Shown here: positions 16,341 to 24,876 of the stretch, in pieces
Position numbering within the stretch: position 1 is the stretch's first letter
Layout of the letters: every line of letters begins with the position of its first letter
Assembly: GCF_028680575.1 (NCBI RefSeq)
Contig: NZ_JAPCKI010000024.1
Span: 1-46,334, forward strand
Length of the DNA stretch: 46,334 nt
Direction of reading: 5' to 3'
Source: Acidovorax benzenivorans
GTDB taxonomy: Bacteria > Pseudomonadota > Gammaproteobacteria > Burkholderiales > Burkholderiaceae_C
Notes under the pieces: generated by a model
What the model saw: the letters and a program-made list of their open reading frames with translations, nothing else
Told to the model about the DNA's origin: nothing
Databases searched by the model: none
Translations under genes and position numbers: made by a program

Positions 16341-16670
16341 ATGATGTCTCTTTTTTCAACCAGAAAAGCAAACGAGGCACTGCAGGTTTTTGATTCGGCG
16401 ATCAATTCGGTTTCGCGCTCTCAGGCAAACTTAGATGCCGTGCAGTCGCGCTTAGAGGCCACGATTGCCAACTTTGAAATCTCGTCAGAAAAAACCGCTG
16501 CCGCCCGCGCACGCATCGTTGATGCCGACATTGCCCAAGAAACGGCGCAATTGGCGCGACAGCAAATCTTGCAAAACGCTGGTACTGCTATGGTCGCGCA
16601 AACCGATGCTTTGCCGGAGCAGATGCTGCACGTGCTCAAGGGCATAGGGCTTGGCAGTTTAAGTCGTTGA
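16341..16670 (+). pseudogene. Flagellin C-terminal (D0/D1) fragment
   Basis: From about codon 13 the frame matches the conserved flagellin C-terminus: AINSVSRSQANLDAVQSRLE, then an IANFEISSE helix, ARARIVDADIAQETAQLARQ and ILQNAGTAMVAQ. Flagellin is 270 residues or more, and here the N-terminal D0/D1 arm and the middle are missing. Several residues differ from the usual consensus (LPEQMLHVLKG instead of LPQQVL-SLL), which suggests drift after truncation. It cannot polymerise, because both termini are needed. No other flagellar gene is near. It lies next to the IS66 fragment and was probably stranded by an IS-driven rearrangement. Confidence 0.8.
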
Positions 16671-16814
16671 AGCTGATTTACCCAAGCTTCTAAAACCACG
16701 TGCGAGCGCCTCGCTAGTACCGGGTGAGCCTTGAAATCGCGGTATAAAACCAGTCTAGTTTTATCCGCCCCCTTTTTTAGTGTTAGTTTTCGGTCAGCGG
16801 AACATAGTCCCGCA

Positions 16815-17786
16815 CTACTCCAGTTTGATGCCAGTCGCTTTCACGATTTGATCCCAGCGCTTTTCCTCCGTCGCGATGAAGTGTGCCGACTGCAAAGGGC
16901 CTTTTGGCTCTGCCGCCTGGACGCCCAAGCTCTTGAGCTTGGTACGGAATTGATCGCTACCGATGACACGCGACACAGCAGCATTCAATGTCTCGACGAT
17001 AGATACGGGCGTGCCCTTCGGCGCAACCAGAACGTAAGGGACCGTGTAAGAAAAATTCGAAAGCCCCGCCTCTGCCATTGTTGGAGTCTCGGTGAACACA
17101 GGATCACGGTTTCTAGCAACTATCGCTAAGCCTTTGATCTTTCCCGCCCTCGCGTATTCCATGGCGCCCACCTGCAAAAATCCATAGGCGACCCTGCCGG
17201 CCATCAAGTCAGGAAGTATTGAAGGCACGCCTTTGTAGGGAACGTGCGTCGTGTGCACTCCCACCTCTAGGTTGAAGATCTCTGTGAGCATGTGAATCGG
17301 AGAACCCAGACCAGCAGAAAAATAGGGGTACTTGGAAGGATCTGCGCGCAATAAAGACACGAATTCCTTCAAGTCATTGGCTGCAATGGAAGGTGCAGTT
17401 ACCAAGACCAATCCGACGTCCGCAACATGGGAGATCGCAGCAAAGTCGCGTATACCCGCATATGGCAGCTTTTCTTGGACGGAAGCCGCGACCACTGCAG
17501 GCAGGTTCGCCAGAAGCAGCGTGTGCCCATCTTTAGGCGCACGAGCTACAAAAATGCCTGCCACCGTTTGACTGGCACCTGGTCGGTTCTCAACAATCAC
17601 TGGCGACCGAATGATTTCAGCGAGATCGCTTCCTAGGGCTCTTGCGACAATATCCGTCGGGCTACCAGCCTGAAACGGAACAACGATGGTGACAGGTTTG
17701 TCCGTAAAGGACTGCGCTTGGCAGACAGGGAACAGAACAAGGCCGAACACTGCAATCAGAAACCGAGTGAACGCAAAACGTGACAT
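16815..17786 (-). CDS. Bug/TctC-family tripartite tricarboxylate receptor protein
   Basis: A 323-residue exported receptor. A Sec signal (residues about 1-24, ending VCQAQS) precedes KPVTIVVPFQAGSPTDIVARAL, the TctC ligand-loop motif. The following segments are all typical: IVENRPGASQTVAGIFVA, the THVPYKGVPSILPDLMAGRV pocket segment, and GLSNFSYTVPYVLVAPKGTP. Bug proteins bind carboxylates in the periplasm, sometimes as sensors rather than importers, and there is no TctAB permease here. The gene follows the porin gene on the same strand by about 200 bases, so porin and receptor may be co-expressed for uptake of the same acid. Confidence 0.9.
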   Translation of the reverse strand: MSRFAFTRFLIAVFGLVLFPVCQAQSFTDKPVTIVVPFQAGSPTDIVARALGSDLAEIIRSPVIVENRPGASQTVAGIFVARAPKDGHTLLLANLPAVVAASVQEKLPYAGIRDFAAISHVADVGLVLVTAPSIAANDLKEFVSLLRADPSKYPYFSAGLGSPIHMLTEIFNLEVGVHTTHVPYKGVPSILPDLMAGRVAYGFLQVGAMEYARAGKIKGLAIVARNRDPVFTETPTMAEAGLSNFSYTVPYVLVAPKGTPVSIVETLNAAVSRVIGSDQFRTKLKSLGVQAAEPKGPLQSAHFIATEEKRWDQIVKATGIKLE

Positions 17787-17994
17787 ATTGATGGTCTCAA
17801 ATTAGGCTGGAACCAGGGGTCAGCTCTCAGTTGAAGAGTTCGCGGCAAAAGAAGCGATGGCGCGGGGCGCAGCGCATTGCGTCGACCGAATCGTTGGCGC
17901 CAGACGTCAGGCCTGGCCAATGATTGCGCCGCTCGCACAACTCCCGCGAGTTCTTTCAGCACACCGCGGAGCGAATTTTCTGGTGCAGCAGCTT

Positions 17995-19047
17995 TCAGAA
18001 GATGTGGCGAAGGCCCACGTCGTACCCATTGGAGCTCGAACCTGGTGCCGTCACAGCGTTGTTCAAAGCCATCGTGGAGCCACCGCTGTTACGTACGTGC
18101 GCGTACGTCGCGTAGAGGGCAGTGCGCTTAGACAGCTGATGGACGTAGCCGAAAGCCACCTTCCTGGCTTCCGAGTTGATCGCTGCGTTGGTCTTGTACG
18201 TAGAGAACGAGGCTTTCAGTTCATTCACCCCCACTGGGACGACAACACCGATGACGCCTCCTCGACCGGAAGCAACGCCAGTGCTGTCCCGGTTTAGCGT
18301 GGCCATCAGTCGGACCATGCCAAAGTCGTACGCCGCGTTCAGATTTCGTTGAGTTGCATCTCCGGCAAGGTAGTGGGTACGTCCCCAAGCTGCGCCGAGC
18401 GTCATGCGTCCCGCCGTGTAAGCAAGGCGAATGCCGTCGCCGTTGCCATCGTTGCTGTTGGGTGCATTTCGTGCGTTCTCGCCCCAGTAGTGCATCAACT
18501 GCAGACCGAATCCACCAACGACTGGCGACAAATAACCTAAGCTGTTGGAGGCCCGGGTATTGGTGACCCCAGAGATGTTCGCCACATACGAAGCTGCAGC
18601 ACCCGCACCCACGTTCCCAAAGGGATCACCAGCTGCATGGTTAAGATACTGTGGCACAAGGTCGCGCCCGATACGAATCTCGCCCAACGTTACGCTAGCC
18701 AATGAAACCGTGGAACGACGTCCAAATGTAAGACCTTGACTTTGGGTGGCGCCACTGCCGGCCTGATTGTTCGTATTGGTCGGAACCCCTGAGCCATCGT
18801 CTAAGTTGTAGCCCGCTTCAAGCCAAAAGTTGGCCGACAGACCGCCGCCCAAATCTTCGGCTCCACGAAATCCGATGCGATTGGAGCTCAAGCCTCCCCG
18901 TGAAATCTGCGTTCGATTTGACGTCGAGCCTGAACCGTGGCTAATGGAAGCGTCCGCGATGCCAAACAGCGTCAAGCTTGTTTGCCCGAAAGCGGTGCCG
19001 ACGGTGCCGACAAGAACCGACAGCAAAAGTTGGTCTCTGATTTTCAT
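17995..19047 (-). CDS. Outer-membrane trimeric porin (Burkholderiales type)
   Basis: A 350-residue outer-membrane protein. A signal peptide (MKIRDQLLLSVLVGTVGTAFG, cut near QTS) is followed by SLTLFGIADASI, the first strand typical of betaproteobacterial Porin_4 proteins. Further strands include SRGGLSSNRIGFRGAEDLGGG, FWLEAGYNLDDG and GRRSTVSLASVTLGEIRIGRD, the loop-3 region. The chain ends in YDVGLRHIF, with the terminal Phe recognised by the BAM machine. A GGAG site supports the start. It probably lets small anions into the periplasm for the adjacent Bug receptors. It is divergent from a second Bug gene. Confidence 0.9.
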   Translation of the reverse strand: MKIRDQLLLSVLVGTVGTAFGQTSLTLFGIADASISHGSGSTSNRTQISRGGLSSNRIGFRGAEDLGGGLSANFWLEAGYNLDDGSGVPTNTNNQAGSGATQSQGLTFGRRSTVSLASVTLGEIRIGRDLVPQYLNHAAGDPFGNVGAGAAASYVANISGVTNTRASNSLGYLSPVVGGFGLQLMHYWGENARNAPNSNDGNGDGIRLAYTAGRMTLGAAWGRTHYLAGDATQRNLNAAYDFGMVRLMATLNRDSTGVASGRGGVIGVVVPVGVNELKASFSTYKTNAAINSEARKVAFGYVHQLSKRTALYATYAHVRNSGGSTMALNNAVTAPGSSSNGYDVGLRHIF

Positions 19048-19462
19048 GTGTCTCCGGTATGGTTAGTTGTGGTGACGGCGAGTGTTCGCCAGCCCGACAC
19101 CGGAGCGATCCAAAATTTTCCGACTGCCATCGCTGGACGCGAGACATCAAGAACAGTCAGTGCGTCCACCCTGTTCAACTCCTCGCGTGCCCTTGCCTTC
19201 AAAAGCGAATGTCTGAACTTGCGATCCACGAGCTCATGCGAATTGAAAGAATGAAGAAGTTCCTTTGTAGATCGCATGGAGGTGATGCGATGAACTTCAA
19301 CCGATGAGCAAGACACTCATCGCGAATTCCGAGGGCACCGAGTCGATTTGAGATGCCTGTGCGATGGCGGCGCCACAACATTGGCTTCCCATCAATAAAC
19401 CGGGCCGAAGAGCTGCGGAGATTCGAAATCTGCTGCGGCGATCGCCCTCCAGGAGACAACCT
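19048..19462. promoter_or_regulatory. Divergent promoter region between porin and Bug receptor genes
   Basis: About 415 bases separate the two divergent starts, enough for two promoters. An AGGAG site at 19451-19455 serves the rightward gene and a GGAG site serves the porin. One perfect 7+7 dyad is listed separately. I could not place -35/-10 boxes with confidence. Confidence 0.4.
19271..19291. promoter_or_regulatory. Perfect 7-7-7 dyad, candidate operator
   Basis: ATCGCAT and ATGCGAT form a perfect inverted repeat with a seven-base spacer, in the divergent porin/Bug intergenic region about 190 bases upstream of the Bug start. It does not show the T-N11-A core usual for LysR sites, so the binding protein is uncertain. 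The nearest candidate is the LysR gene at 20657-21547. Confidence 0.4.
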
Positions 19463-20446
19463 ATGACCTTGCGCAATATCACTCGGCGCCAACTCATGCG
19501 CCATGCAGCCGCCTCTGGCGTTCTTGTCACAATGGGCCCTCAAGCTATCAGCCAAACAGATCGTCCCGTTCGTCTCGTCTTGCCTGTCGCTGCCGGTTCG
19601 GGTGTGGACGCACTGACCCGTGCCATTGGCCCAGCGCTGTCGAAATCTCTGGGACATCCGATCGTGGTTGAAAATCTACCAGGCGCTGGAGGCATCATTG
19701 GGACCTTGGCTCTAACAAAGTCCACGCCCGACGGTCGCACCCTAAGCATCGTTTCCAACAACCACGTGGTCTTTCCCTCCGTTCTGAAGTCAGTTCCGTT
19801 CGATCCATTGGGCGACATCACGCCCATCTCCATCATCGGTACCGCCCCAATGGTCCTAGTGGTGAACTCCAAGCTTCCGGCAATCGACTCGAAACAACTG
19901 ATTGCGCTAATGCAAGCAAAGCCTGGATTGATTAACTACGCATCAGGAGGCAATGGCACCCTTCCGCATTTGGCAGCGGCGATGTTTGTCGACGAGGCAG
20001 GTGTGAAAGCGAGCCACATTCCCTACAAAGGGGTAAGCCCGATGGTCACCGATCTCATCGGCGGTCAAGTGGATTTTGGGATCCTCTCTCTTGGGGCCAT
20101 CCACGCACAGCTGAAGAGTGGTGCCCTGCGCGCCATCGGCGTCGCCAGCGCAGAGCGGAGCGCAGCGGCACCACAAATCCCGACATTTAAGGAGCAAGGT
20201 CTGGCGAATTTTGTGATTGATGCCTGGTTCGCCGTCATTGGGCCCAAGGGCATCCCGCCAGCAGAAGTAGCACACATCCATTCGGCATTGACCGAAACGT
20301 TCAGATCGGCCGATGTTATCGCCTCGATGGCAAAGCAAGGTATTACGGTCGCTCTGAGCACGCCCGATCAAGCGAAAGCCTATTTCCGCTCTGAGCTTGC
20401 GAAATACGCGACGCTGGTCAAGAAAGCAGGCGTAGAGCCGCAGTAG
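19463..20446 (+). CDS. Bug/TctC-family tripartite tricarboxylate receptor protein
   Basis: A 327-residue periplasmic receptor. The N-terminus has a twin-arginine-like signal (RNITRRQLMRHAAASG) and cleavage near AISQT. The mature chain starts RPVRLVLPVAAGSGVDALTRAIG, then IVVENLPGAGGIIGTLALTKS, SHIPYKGVSPMVTDLIGGQV and AVIGPKGIPPAEVAHIH, all family motifs. The ATG has an AGGAG site. It is the only plus-strand gene of the catabolic cluster, divergent from the porin and convergent with the LysR gene. It is only moderately similar to the other two Bug proteins here, so the three probably differ in ligand. Confidence 0.9.
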   Translation: MTLRNITRRQLMRHAAASGVLVTMGPQAISQTDRPVRLVLPVAAGSGVDALTRAIGPALSKSLGHPIVVENLPGAGGIIGTLALTKSTPDGRTLSIVSNNHVVFPSVLKSVPFDPLGDITPISIIGTAPMVLVVNSKLPAIDSKQLIALMQAKPGLINYASGGNGTLPHLAAAMFVDEAGVKASHIPYKGVSPMVTDLIGGQVDFGILSLGAIHAQLKSGALRAIGVASAERSAAAPQIPTFKEQGLANFVIDAWFAVIGPKGIPPAEVAHIHSALTETFRSADVIASMAKQGITVALSTPDQAKAYFRSELAKYATLVKKAGVEPQ

Positions 20447-20486
20447 GTCTGGATCAATGCACGCCGCCGTAGTTCTCTCAAGCAGG

Positions 20487-20503
20487 GGCGCCTAGCTGGC
20501 GCC
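20487..20503. terminator. GC hairpin after the Bug gene, possible terminator
   Basis: GGCGCC-TAGCT-GGCGCC forms a 6-bp stem 40 bases after the Bug stop codon, in the space between convergent genes. There is no U-tract, so this is weak. A separate perfect palindrome TGAACGTTCA (20573-20582) lies nearby. Confidence 0.3.
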
Positions 20504-20656
20504 AGACGGCGCAAGTTGAAGCGTGCTGACTAATCCTGGCTCGTGCACTGGCTTGATCAATTGACCCCCCCCTGAACGTTCAACATAGGCTGGCGAAACG
20601 AATAGACGGATCGGATTGTCGAATTGTGAGCCGATAACCGATATGTGCCCGATTCC

Positions 20657-21547
20657 TTATCGACGTCCAGAGGAGAGGAGGTGGTCAAGCAACATCTGCC
20701 CTGCAGCGGATTGAGCTTCTCCGCGCCGCACCCCGAGTTTGATTCGGCGGCGGGCCCAAGTTTCTGTGAGCTGCATGGTCACCAGTTCGGTTTGCTCGTA
20801 TAGAGGAACAGCACCCAAAGGCATCAGTCCGATGCCAAGTCGTTGGCGAACCATCGAGATCAACGCGTCGTAGGATTGTACGAAAAACCTCATGCGCAAT
20901 TCGCGACCAGCACTCGTAGCAACTCGTTGCATGATGGTTCCCATAGCACTGTGACGCTGCATGCCGATGTGCTCGTAGTCCAAGGTATCGAGAAAACTGG
21001 CTCGACCACGAGGCGCAAGTGGATGAGACCTGTGCATGATCATGACCACCTCGTCTTCGCGATAGGGGTGGACATCAAGTTGCTGCTCGTCCTCGGAGAA
21101 CATGAAGACGCCGATATCGGCAACGTTGTCCAGGACCATCCGGGTCACGCTTGAACTGATGCGCTCCTCCAGATCAATCTGAATGCGCGGGTAGGCCTGC
21201 GTGAAGTTGCTGAGATCGGTCGCTAGGAACTGTGTGATCGCAGAGAGGTTTGCAGCTACGCGCACGTGGCCTGATGCTCCCGTTGCGAAATCACGAACCT
21301 TCACTTCCAGATCGACCGCCTGGTGCAACAAAGTTCTGGCGCCCCGAACCAGAACTCTTCCAGCAGCCGTGGGCTCGACTCCGCGCGCTTGACGAAGTAA
21401 CAACGCCGTCCCCAGAACGCGCTCCAACTCCGTGACGCGTTTGCTAAGCGCGGATGCGGCGATGAATTCGCGTTCGGCCGCAGCCGTTATGCTCCCCTCC
21501 TCCACGACTGCTACAAACAATTTCAAGGAATGCAGATTCAGTCGCAT
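20657..21547 (-). CDS. LysR-family transcriptional regulator
   Basis: A 296-residue LysR protein. The N-terminal helix-turn-helix (about residues 2-61) shows HSLKLFVAVVEEGSITAAAE and ASALSKRVTELERVLG. The effector domain starts near GHVRVAANLSAITQFL and contains DIGVFMFSEDEQQLDVHPY and the GIGLMPLGAVPLYE segment. It starts 58 bases after the stop of the HMG-CoA-lyase-like gene on the same strand, so it may be transcribed as the last gene of the catabolic operon. It belongs to the same LysR subfamily as the decayed LysR gene at the other end of the cluster, so it may be the surviving regulator of the set. Confidence 0.9.
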   Translation of the reverse strand: MRLNLHSLKLFVAVVEEGSITAAAEREFIAASALSKRVTELERVLGTALLLRQARGVEPTAAGRVLVRGARTLLHQAVDLEVKVRDFATGASGHVRVAANLSAITQFLATDLSNFTQAYPRIQIDLEERISSSVTRMVLDNVADIGVFMFSEDEQQLDVHPYREDEVVMIMHRSHPLAPRGRASFLDTLDYEHIGMQRHSAMGTIMQRVATSAGRELRMRFFVQSYDALISMVRQRLGIGLMPLGAVPLYEQTELVTMQLTETWARRRIKLGVRRGEAQSAAGQMLLDHLLSSGRR

Positions 21548-21605
21548 AAGGTTCTGATAAAGAAAGAGGTAGATCGCATTGTGCTACCTCCATCCTTGGT
21601 CGTCT

Positions 21606-22553
21606 TCAACTTCCCAATGCGCACAGTGCCTCTTCAACTGTAAAACGGCGCAGCCTGGGGCCGGCGTGCATCACCTGTCCTGGAAGCGGATGTCCGAGCA
21701 GATTCTCAAATTCCTTGGCGACCTCACACAGCGCTGCAAGGTCGATCCCGGTGTCTACCCCCAATTCTTGCAACATGTGGACCGTGTCCTCGGTGCAAAT
21801 GTTGCCAGTGGCTCCAGGCGCGAACGGGCATCCACCGATGCCCCCGAGCGACGATTCGAAGGACGTAATGCCGCTTGCCAGCCCTTGCACAACGTTGACC
21901 ATGCCCATGCCACGAGTATTGTGGAAGTGCAAGGTAACAGGCAGACCGGGCAACTTGTGGCGCAACATGTCGACCCGCTGTTTGACCAGGCGTGGCGTGG
22001 CCATGCCCGTCGAGTCGCCAAGCGTTATGCCTTGGAAGCCGAATTCCGCAAACGCCGTAGCCAAGCGCTCGATCTCTTCCAGCGCGACCTCGCCTTCGAA
22101 GGGACAACCGAACGCCACCGCAATGGCCGCGTGTAGGTGGACACTCGTGCCACGCACTAGCTCGGCCGCTTCCCGCATGTCTTCCAACGAGCGAGCGCGA
22201 GAGCGGTTGAGGTTGGTCCGATTGTGCGTCTCGGATGCAGAGAGAAAGACCACGACCTCATCGACATTGGCCTGCAAAGCGCGCTCGATCCCTTTGGCGT
22301 TGGGTGCAAGCGCTGCCAGCGTCACGTCACCGCGCCGCTTGACCTCTCGCATGAGATCCGCGGCATCCGCGAGTTGCGGAACGGCACGCGGAGACACGAA
22401 CGATGTCGCTTCAAATCGGCGCACGCCTGCGTCGATCAATGCATGCAGTAGCCTAAGCTTTTGCTCCGTCGGGAGGAACTTCGATTCCATCTGAAGTCCG
22501 TCGCGTAAGCCCACTTCAGTTATGGTAACGCGTGGTGGATAGGTTTCGCTCAT
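21606..22553 (-). CDS. Hydroxymethylglutaryl-CoA lyase-like enzyme
   Basis: A 315-residue TIM-barrel lyase of the HMGL family. Visible are the catalytic RDG motif (EVGLRDGLQMES), FEATSFVSPRAVPQ, LGDSTGMATP, the metal-binding HFHNTRGMG and the mobile catalytic-cysteine loop GGIGGCPFAPGATGN. These enzymes cleave 3-hydroxy-3-methylglutaryl-CoA or related 3-hydroxyacyl-CoAs into acetyl-CoA and a keto acid. The gene follows the DUF2520 gene with a one-base gap and ends the enzyme part of the operon. With the CoA-transferase it forms an activate-and-split pair. The actual acyl-CoA is not known, and HMG-CoA or a citramalyl-like analogue are both possible. Confidence 0.9.
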   Translation of the reverse strand: MSETYPPRVTITEVGLRDGLQMESKFLPTEQKLRLLHALIDAGVRRFEATSFVSPRAVPQLADAADLMREVKRRGDVTLAALAPNAKGIERALQANVDEVVVFLSASETHNRTNLNRSRARSLEDMREAAELVRGTSVHLHAAIAVAFGCPFEGEVALEEIERLATAFAEFGFQGITLGDSTGMATPRLVKQRVDMLRHKLPGLPVTLHFHNTRGMGMVNVVQGLASGITSFESSLGGIGGCPFAPGATGNICTEDTVHMLQELGVDTGIDLAALCEVAKEFENLLGHPLPGQVMHAGPRLRRFTVEEALCALGS

Positions 22554-22554
22554 G

Positions 22555-23397
22555 CTAGTTTCCCGTTTCCGATACTTGCGTTGTTTGTTGAATTGCGAGA
22601 CGCCTCGCCAGTCGACTCAGTTCCTGATAAAGGATCCCTGCTTCCGGATGCCATCGAAACACCTCGGCCCCTTGCAACCGAACGACTTTGTGATCTCCCC
22701 GTGCTGCAGGACCTGTGATGGCCCGGGGCCCGAACTCCGAAATGTTTTTCACGGTTGCTGCCATCAGCGATGCTTCAATTTGCGGCACCAACGCGTCAGG
22801 AACGCCCGCACTGGCCCATGCTTCGCGAGCGATCGCTTGCAGCACCACTGTGAAATTGCTCGAAAAGACGGCAGCAGCGTGGTACAGCGGTTTGGAAGCC
22901 GTCTCAACTGAGAAGCACTGAGCGCCGGCGGCCTGGAACAACGGGCGCAGCGCGGCCAGAGCAACTTCGTCACCCTCCAATCCGCAAGGTGTTCCAGAGA
23001 ACTGGGCAACCGCAGCTGCTGGATCGGCGAACGTGAGTACTGGGTGGGTGCTAGCAAGCGTCCAACCTAGCGTGCGCAAAGGCGTAAGCGTGGCCGCCGG
23101 CAGAAAACCGCTGCAGTGGAACGCCACGGTACCGGTAACCGGCGGCACTGCAACTGCCATTTCCTCGGCCACCTCTGCGATTTTCGTGTCCGGTACAGTG
23201 ATCAGCCATAAATCAGCCGGCCGCATGTCTTGCCAACCCCCGACCGCCTGGCCCGCCTGGATGAACTCTGCCGCTCGGCTCGCCTCCGACAAGTCCAGTC
23301 CTTTCAGATCCTGCACAGTGCAGACACCGTTGGCATGAAACACGCGAGCGAGCGTCTGCCCCACCTTGCCGCAACCGACAATGTTCAACGTCTTCAT
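22555..23397 (-). CDS. Rossmann-like/DUF2520 NAD(P)-binding protein
   Basis: A 280-residue protein with an N-terminal Rossmann fold (LNIVGCGKVGQTLARVF) and an all-helical DUF2520 C-terminal domain containing YHAAAVFSSNFTVVLQAIA and ITGPAARGDHKVV. Members resemble 6-phosphogluconate and ketopantoate reductase-type dehydrogenases, but almost none has a known substrate. It sits two bases after the aldehyde dehydrogenase gene and one base before the lyase gene, so it must be made with them. It may reduce or oxidise a small 2-keto or 3-hydroxy acid of this pathway. The Rossmann motif is intact (GCGKVG). Confidence 0.85.
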   Translation of the reverse strand: MKTLNIVGCGKVGQTLARVFHANGVCTVQDLKGLDLSEASRAAEFIQAGQAVGGWQDMRPADLWLITVPDTKIAEVAEEMAVAVPPVTGTVAFHCSGFLPAATLTPLRTLGWTLASTHPVLTFADPAAAVAQFSGTPCGLEGDEVALAALRPLFQAAGAQCFSVETASKPLYHAAAVFSSNFTVVLQAIAREAWASAGVPDALVPQIEASLMAATVKNISEFGPRAITGPAARGDHKVVRLQGAEVFRWHPEAGILYQELSRLARRLAIQQTTQVSETGN

Positions 23398-23399
23398 GA

Positions 23400-24848
23400 T
23401 CAGCCGTGCTTGACTGCGATGGTCTTCAACACGGTGAACCCCAGTAAGGCTTCGAATCCCTTCTCGCGACCGTAGCCGCTGGCCTTAACTCCGCCGAAGG
23501 GCAACTCCACGCCGCCGCCTGCGCCGTAGTTGTTGATGAAAACCTGACCACATCGAAGCTTTCGCGCCATGCGAAGTTGTCGCGCTCCATCCCGCGTCCA
23601 CACCCCTGCAACCAGTCCGTAGTCGGTGCCATTGGCCAGCTGAATGGCTTCAGCCTCGTCTGCAAAAGGCATGGCTACGAGCACAGGTCCAAAGACCTCT
23701 TGCTGTGCGATGCTGTGCTCATGGGGCACATCGCGGAACAGCACAGCCGCCTGATAAAAACCTGCGGCAGCTGCATCCGGGTGCAATTGGCCGCGCGCCA
23801 TCACCTGGATGCCATCCGCCTCGGCACGGGCCACGATGCCCTTGACCAAGTCGAACTGCTTGCGGTTCACGAGCGGCCCCATGTCAAGACCCAGAGCCGG
23901 TGGGCCCGTGCGAAGTGCGCGAAAGCTGTCGGCAACCGCTTCCATAAATTTCTCATAGACACCGCGCTGCACCAGCAGGCGGCTGCCTGCAGAACACGTT
24001 TGGCCCGCGTTTTGAACGATGGCGTTCACGATCACCGGCAACGCCGTATCGAGGTCAGCATCATCGAAAACGATTTGGGGCGACTTACCACCAAGTTCCA
24101 AGGTGACCGGGCAGTGGCGCTTTGCGGCGGCTTCTGCGACCAGACGGCCTGTGACCGTGGAACCTGTGAACGAGATGTGGTCAACGCCGGAGTGAGCCGT
24201 CAGCCAAGCCCCAGCCTCGTGCCCGAACCCTGTCACGACGTTGAGTGCGCCGGCCGGAAAGCCCACTTCCGCAGCCAGCTCGGCCAGACGCAGCAAGGAC
24301 AGGCTGGCGTCCTCGGCGGGCTTCACAACGCAGGCATTGCCCGCCGCCAGCGACGCCCCGACCGTGCGGCCGAAAATCTGCATAGGGTAATTCCAGGGAA
24401 TGATGTGGGCGGTTACGCCGTGCGGCTCGCGCACGGTCACCACCATATACCCCTGTTCGTAAGGCAACGTTTCACCGTGCAATTTGTCGCAAGCTCCCGC
24501 GTAATACTCAAAATAGCGAGCGAGTGCGACCGCATCCGCTCGAGCGGTCTTCATGGACTTACCCGTGTCTTTGGCCTCGAGGGCAGCGAGCTCTTCTGCG
24601 CGTTCCGTCACTGCGGCTGCGAAGCGGTGCATCAGCCGGCTGCGCTCAAGCGCGCTCAGGCGGCCCCACGGGCCGTCGAACGTGTCGCCGATAGCCGAGC
24701 GCGCTGCCTCCACTGCCGCGTTTACATCCTCTTGGGTGCCACGAGCGATCTCGCCCAGGATGCTGCCGTCGCTAGGATCGGTGACGGGAATCGGCTCACC
24801 TTGACCATGGGAGATCCATGCATTGGCGATGTAGTGTTGCTTCTTCAT
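23400..24848 (-). CDS. NAD(P)-dependent aldehyde dehydrogenase
   Basis: A 482-residue enzyme of the ALDH superfamily. Catalytic C285 lies in NAGQTCSAGSRL and the general base E251 in TLELGGKSPQ. The cofactor loop is FTGSTVTGRLVA. N-terminal IANAWISHGQGEPIPVTDP and the C-terminal PFGGVKASGYGREKG are normal. The start at MKKQHY was chosen because the much longer frame upstream reads through the end of the dehydrogenase gene. It oxidises an aldehyde to an acid, probably after one of the two upstream dehydrogenases. It starts 28 bases after the tartrate-dehydrogenase-like gene and ends two bases before the DUF2520 gene. Confidence 0.92.
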   Translation of the reverse strand: MKKQHYIANAWISHGQGEPIPVTDPSDGSILGEIARGTQEDVNAAVEAARSAIGDTFDGPWGRLSALERSRLMHRFAAAVTERAEELAALEAKDTGKSMKTARADAVALARYFEYYAGACDKLHGETLPYEQGYMVVTVREPHGVTAHIIPWNYPMQIFGRTVGASLAAGNACVVKPAEDASLSLLRLAELAAEVGFPAGALNVVTGFGHEAGAWLTAHSGVDHISFTGSTVTGRLVAEAAAKRHCPVTLELGGKSPQIVFDDADLDTALPVIVNAIVQNAGQTCSAGSRLLVQRGVYEKFMEAVADSFRALRTGPPALGLDMGPLVNRKQFDLVKGIVARAEADGIQVMARGQLHPDAAAAGFYQAAVLFRDVPHEHSIAQQEVFGPVLVAMPFADEAEAIQLANGTDYGLVAGVWTRDGARQLRMARKLRCGQVFINNYGAGGGVELPFGGVKASGYGREKGFEALLGFTVLKTIAVKHG

Positions 24849-24876
24849 GTCTAACTCTTTCAATGATTTACGGCTG

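Noticed and set aside
20573..20582. Perfect palindrome TGAACGTTCA as an operator
   Set aside because: It lies between convergent genes, where no promoter is expected, and it is short enough to be chance.
23577..24854. 425-codon plus-strand frame
   Set aside because: It is antisense to the aldehyde dehydrogenase and looks like composition-driven shadow coding.
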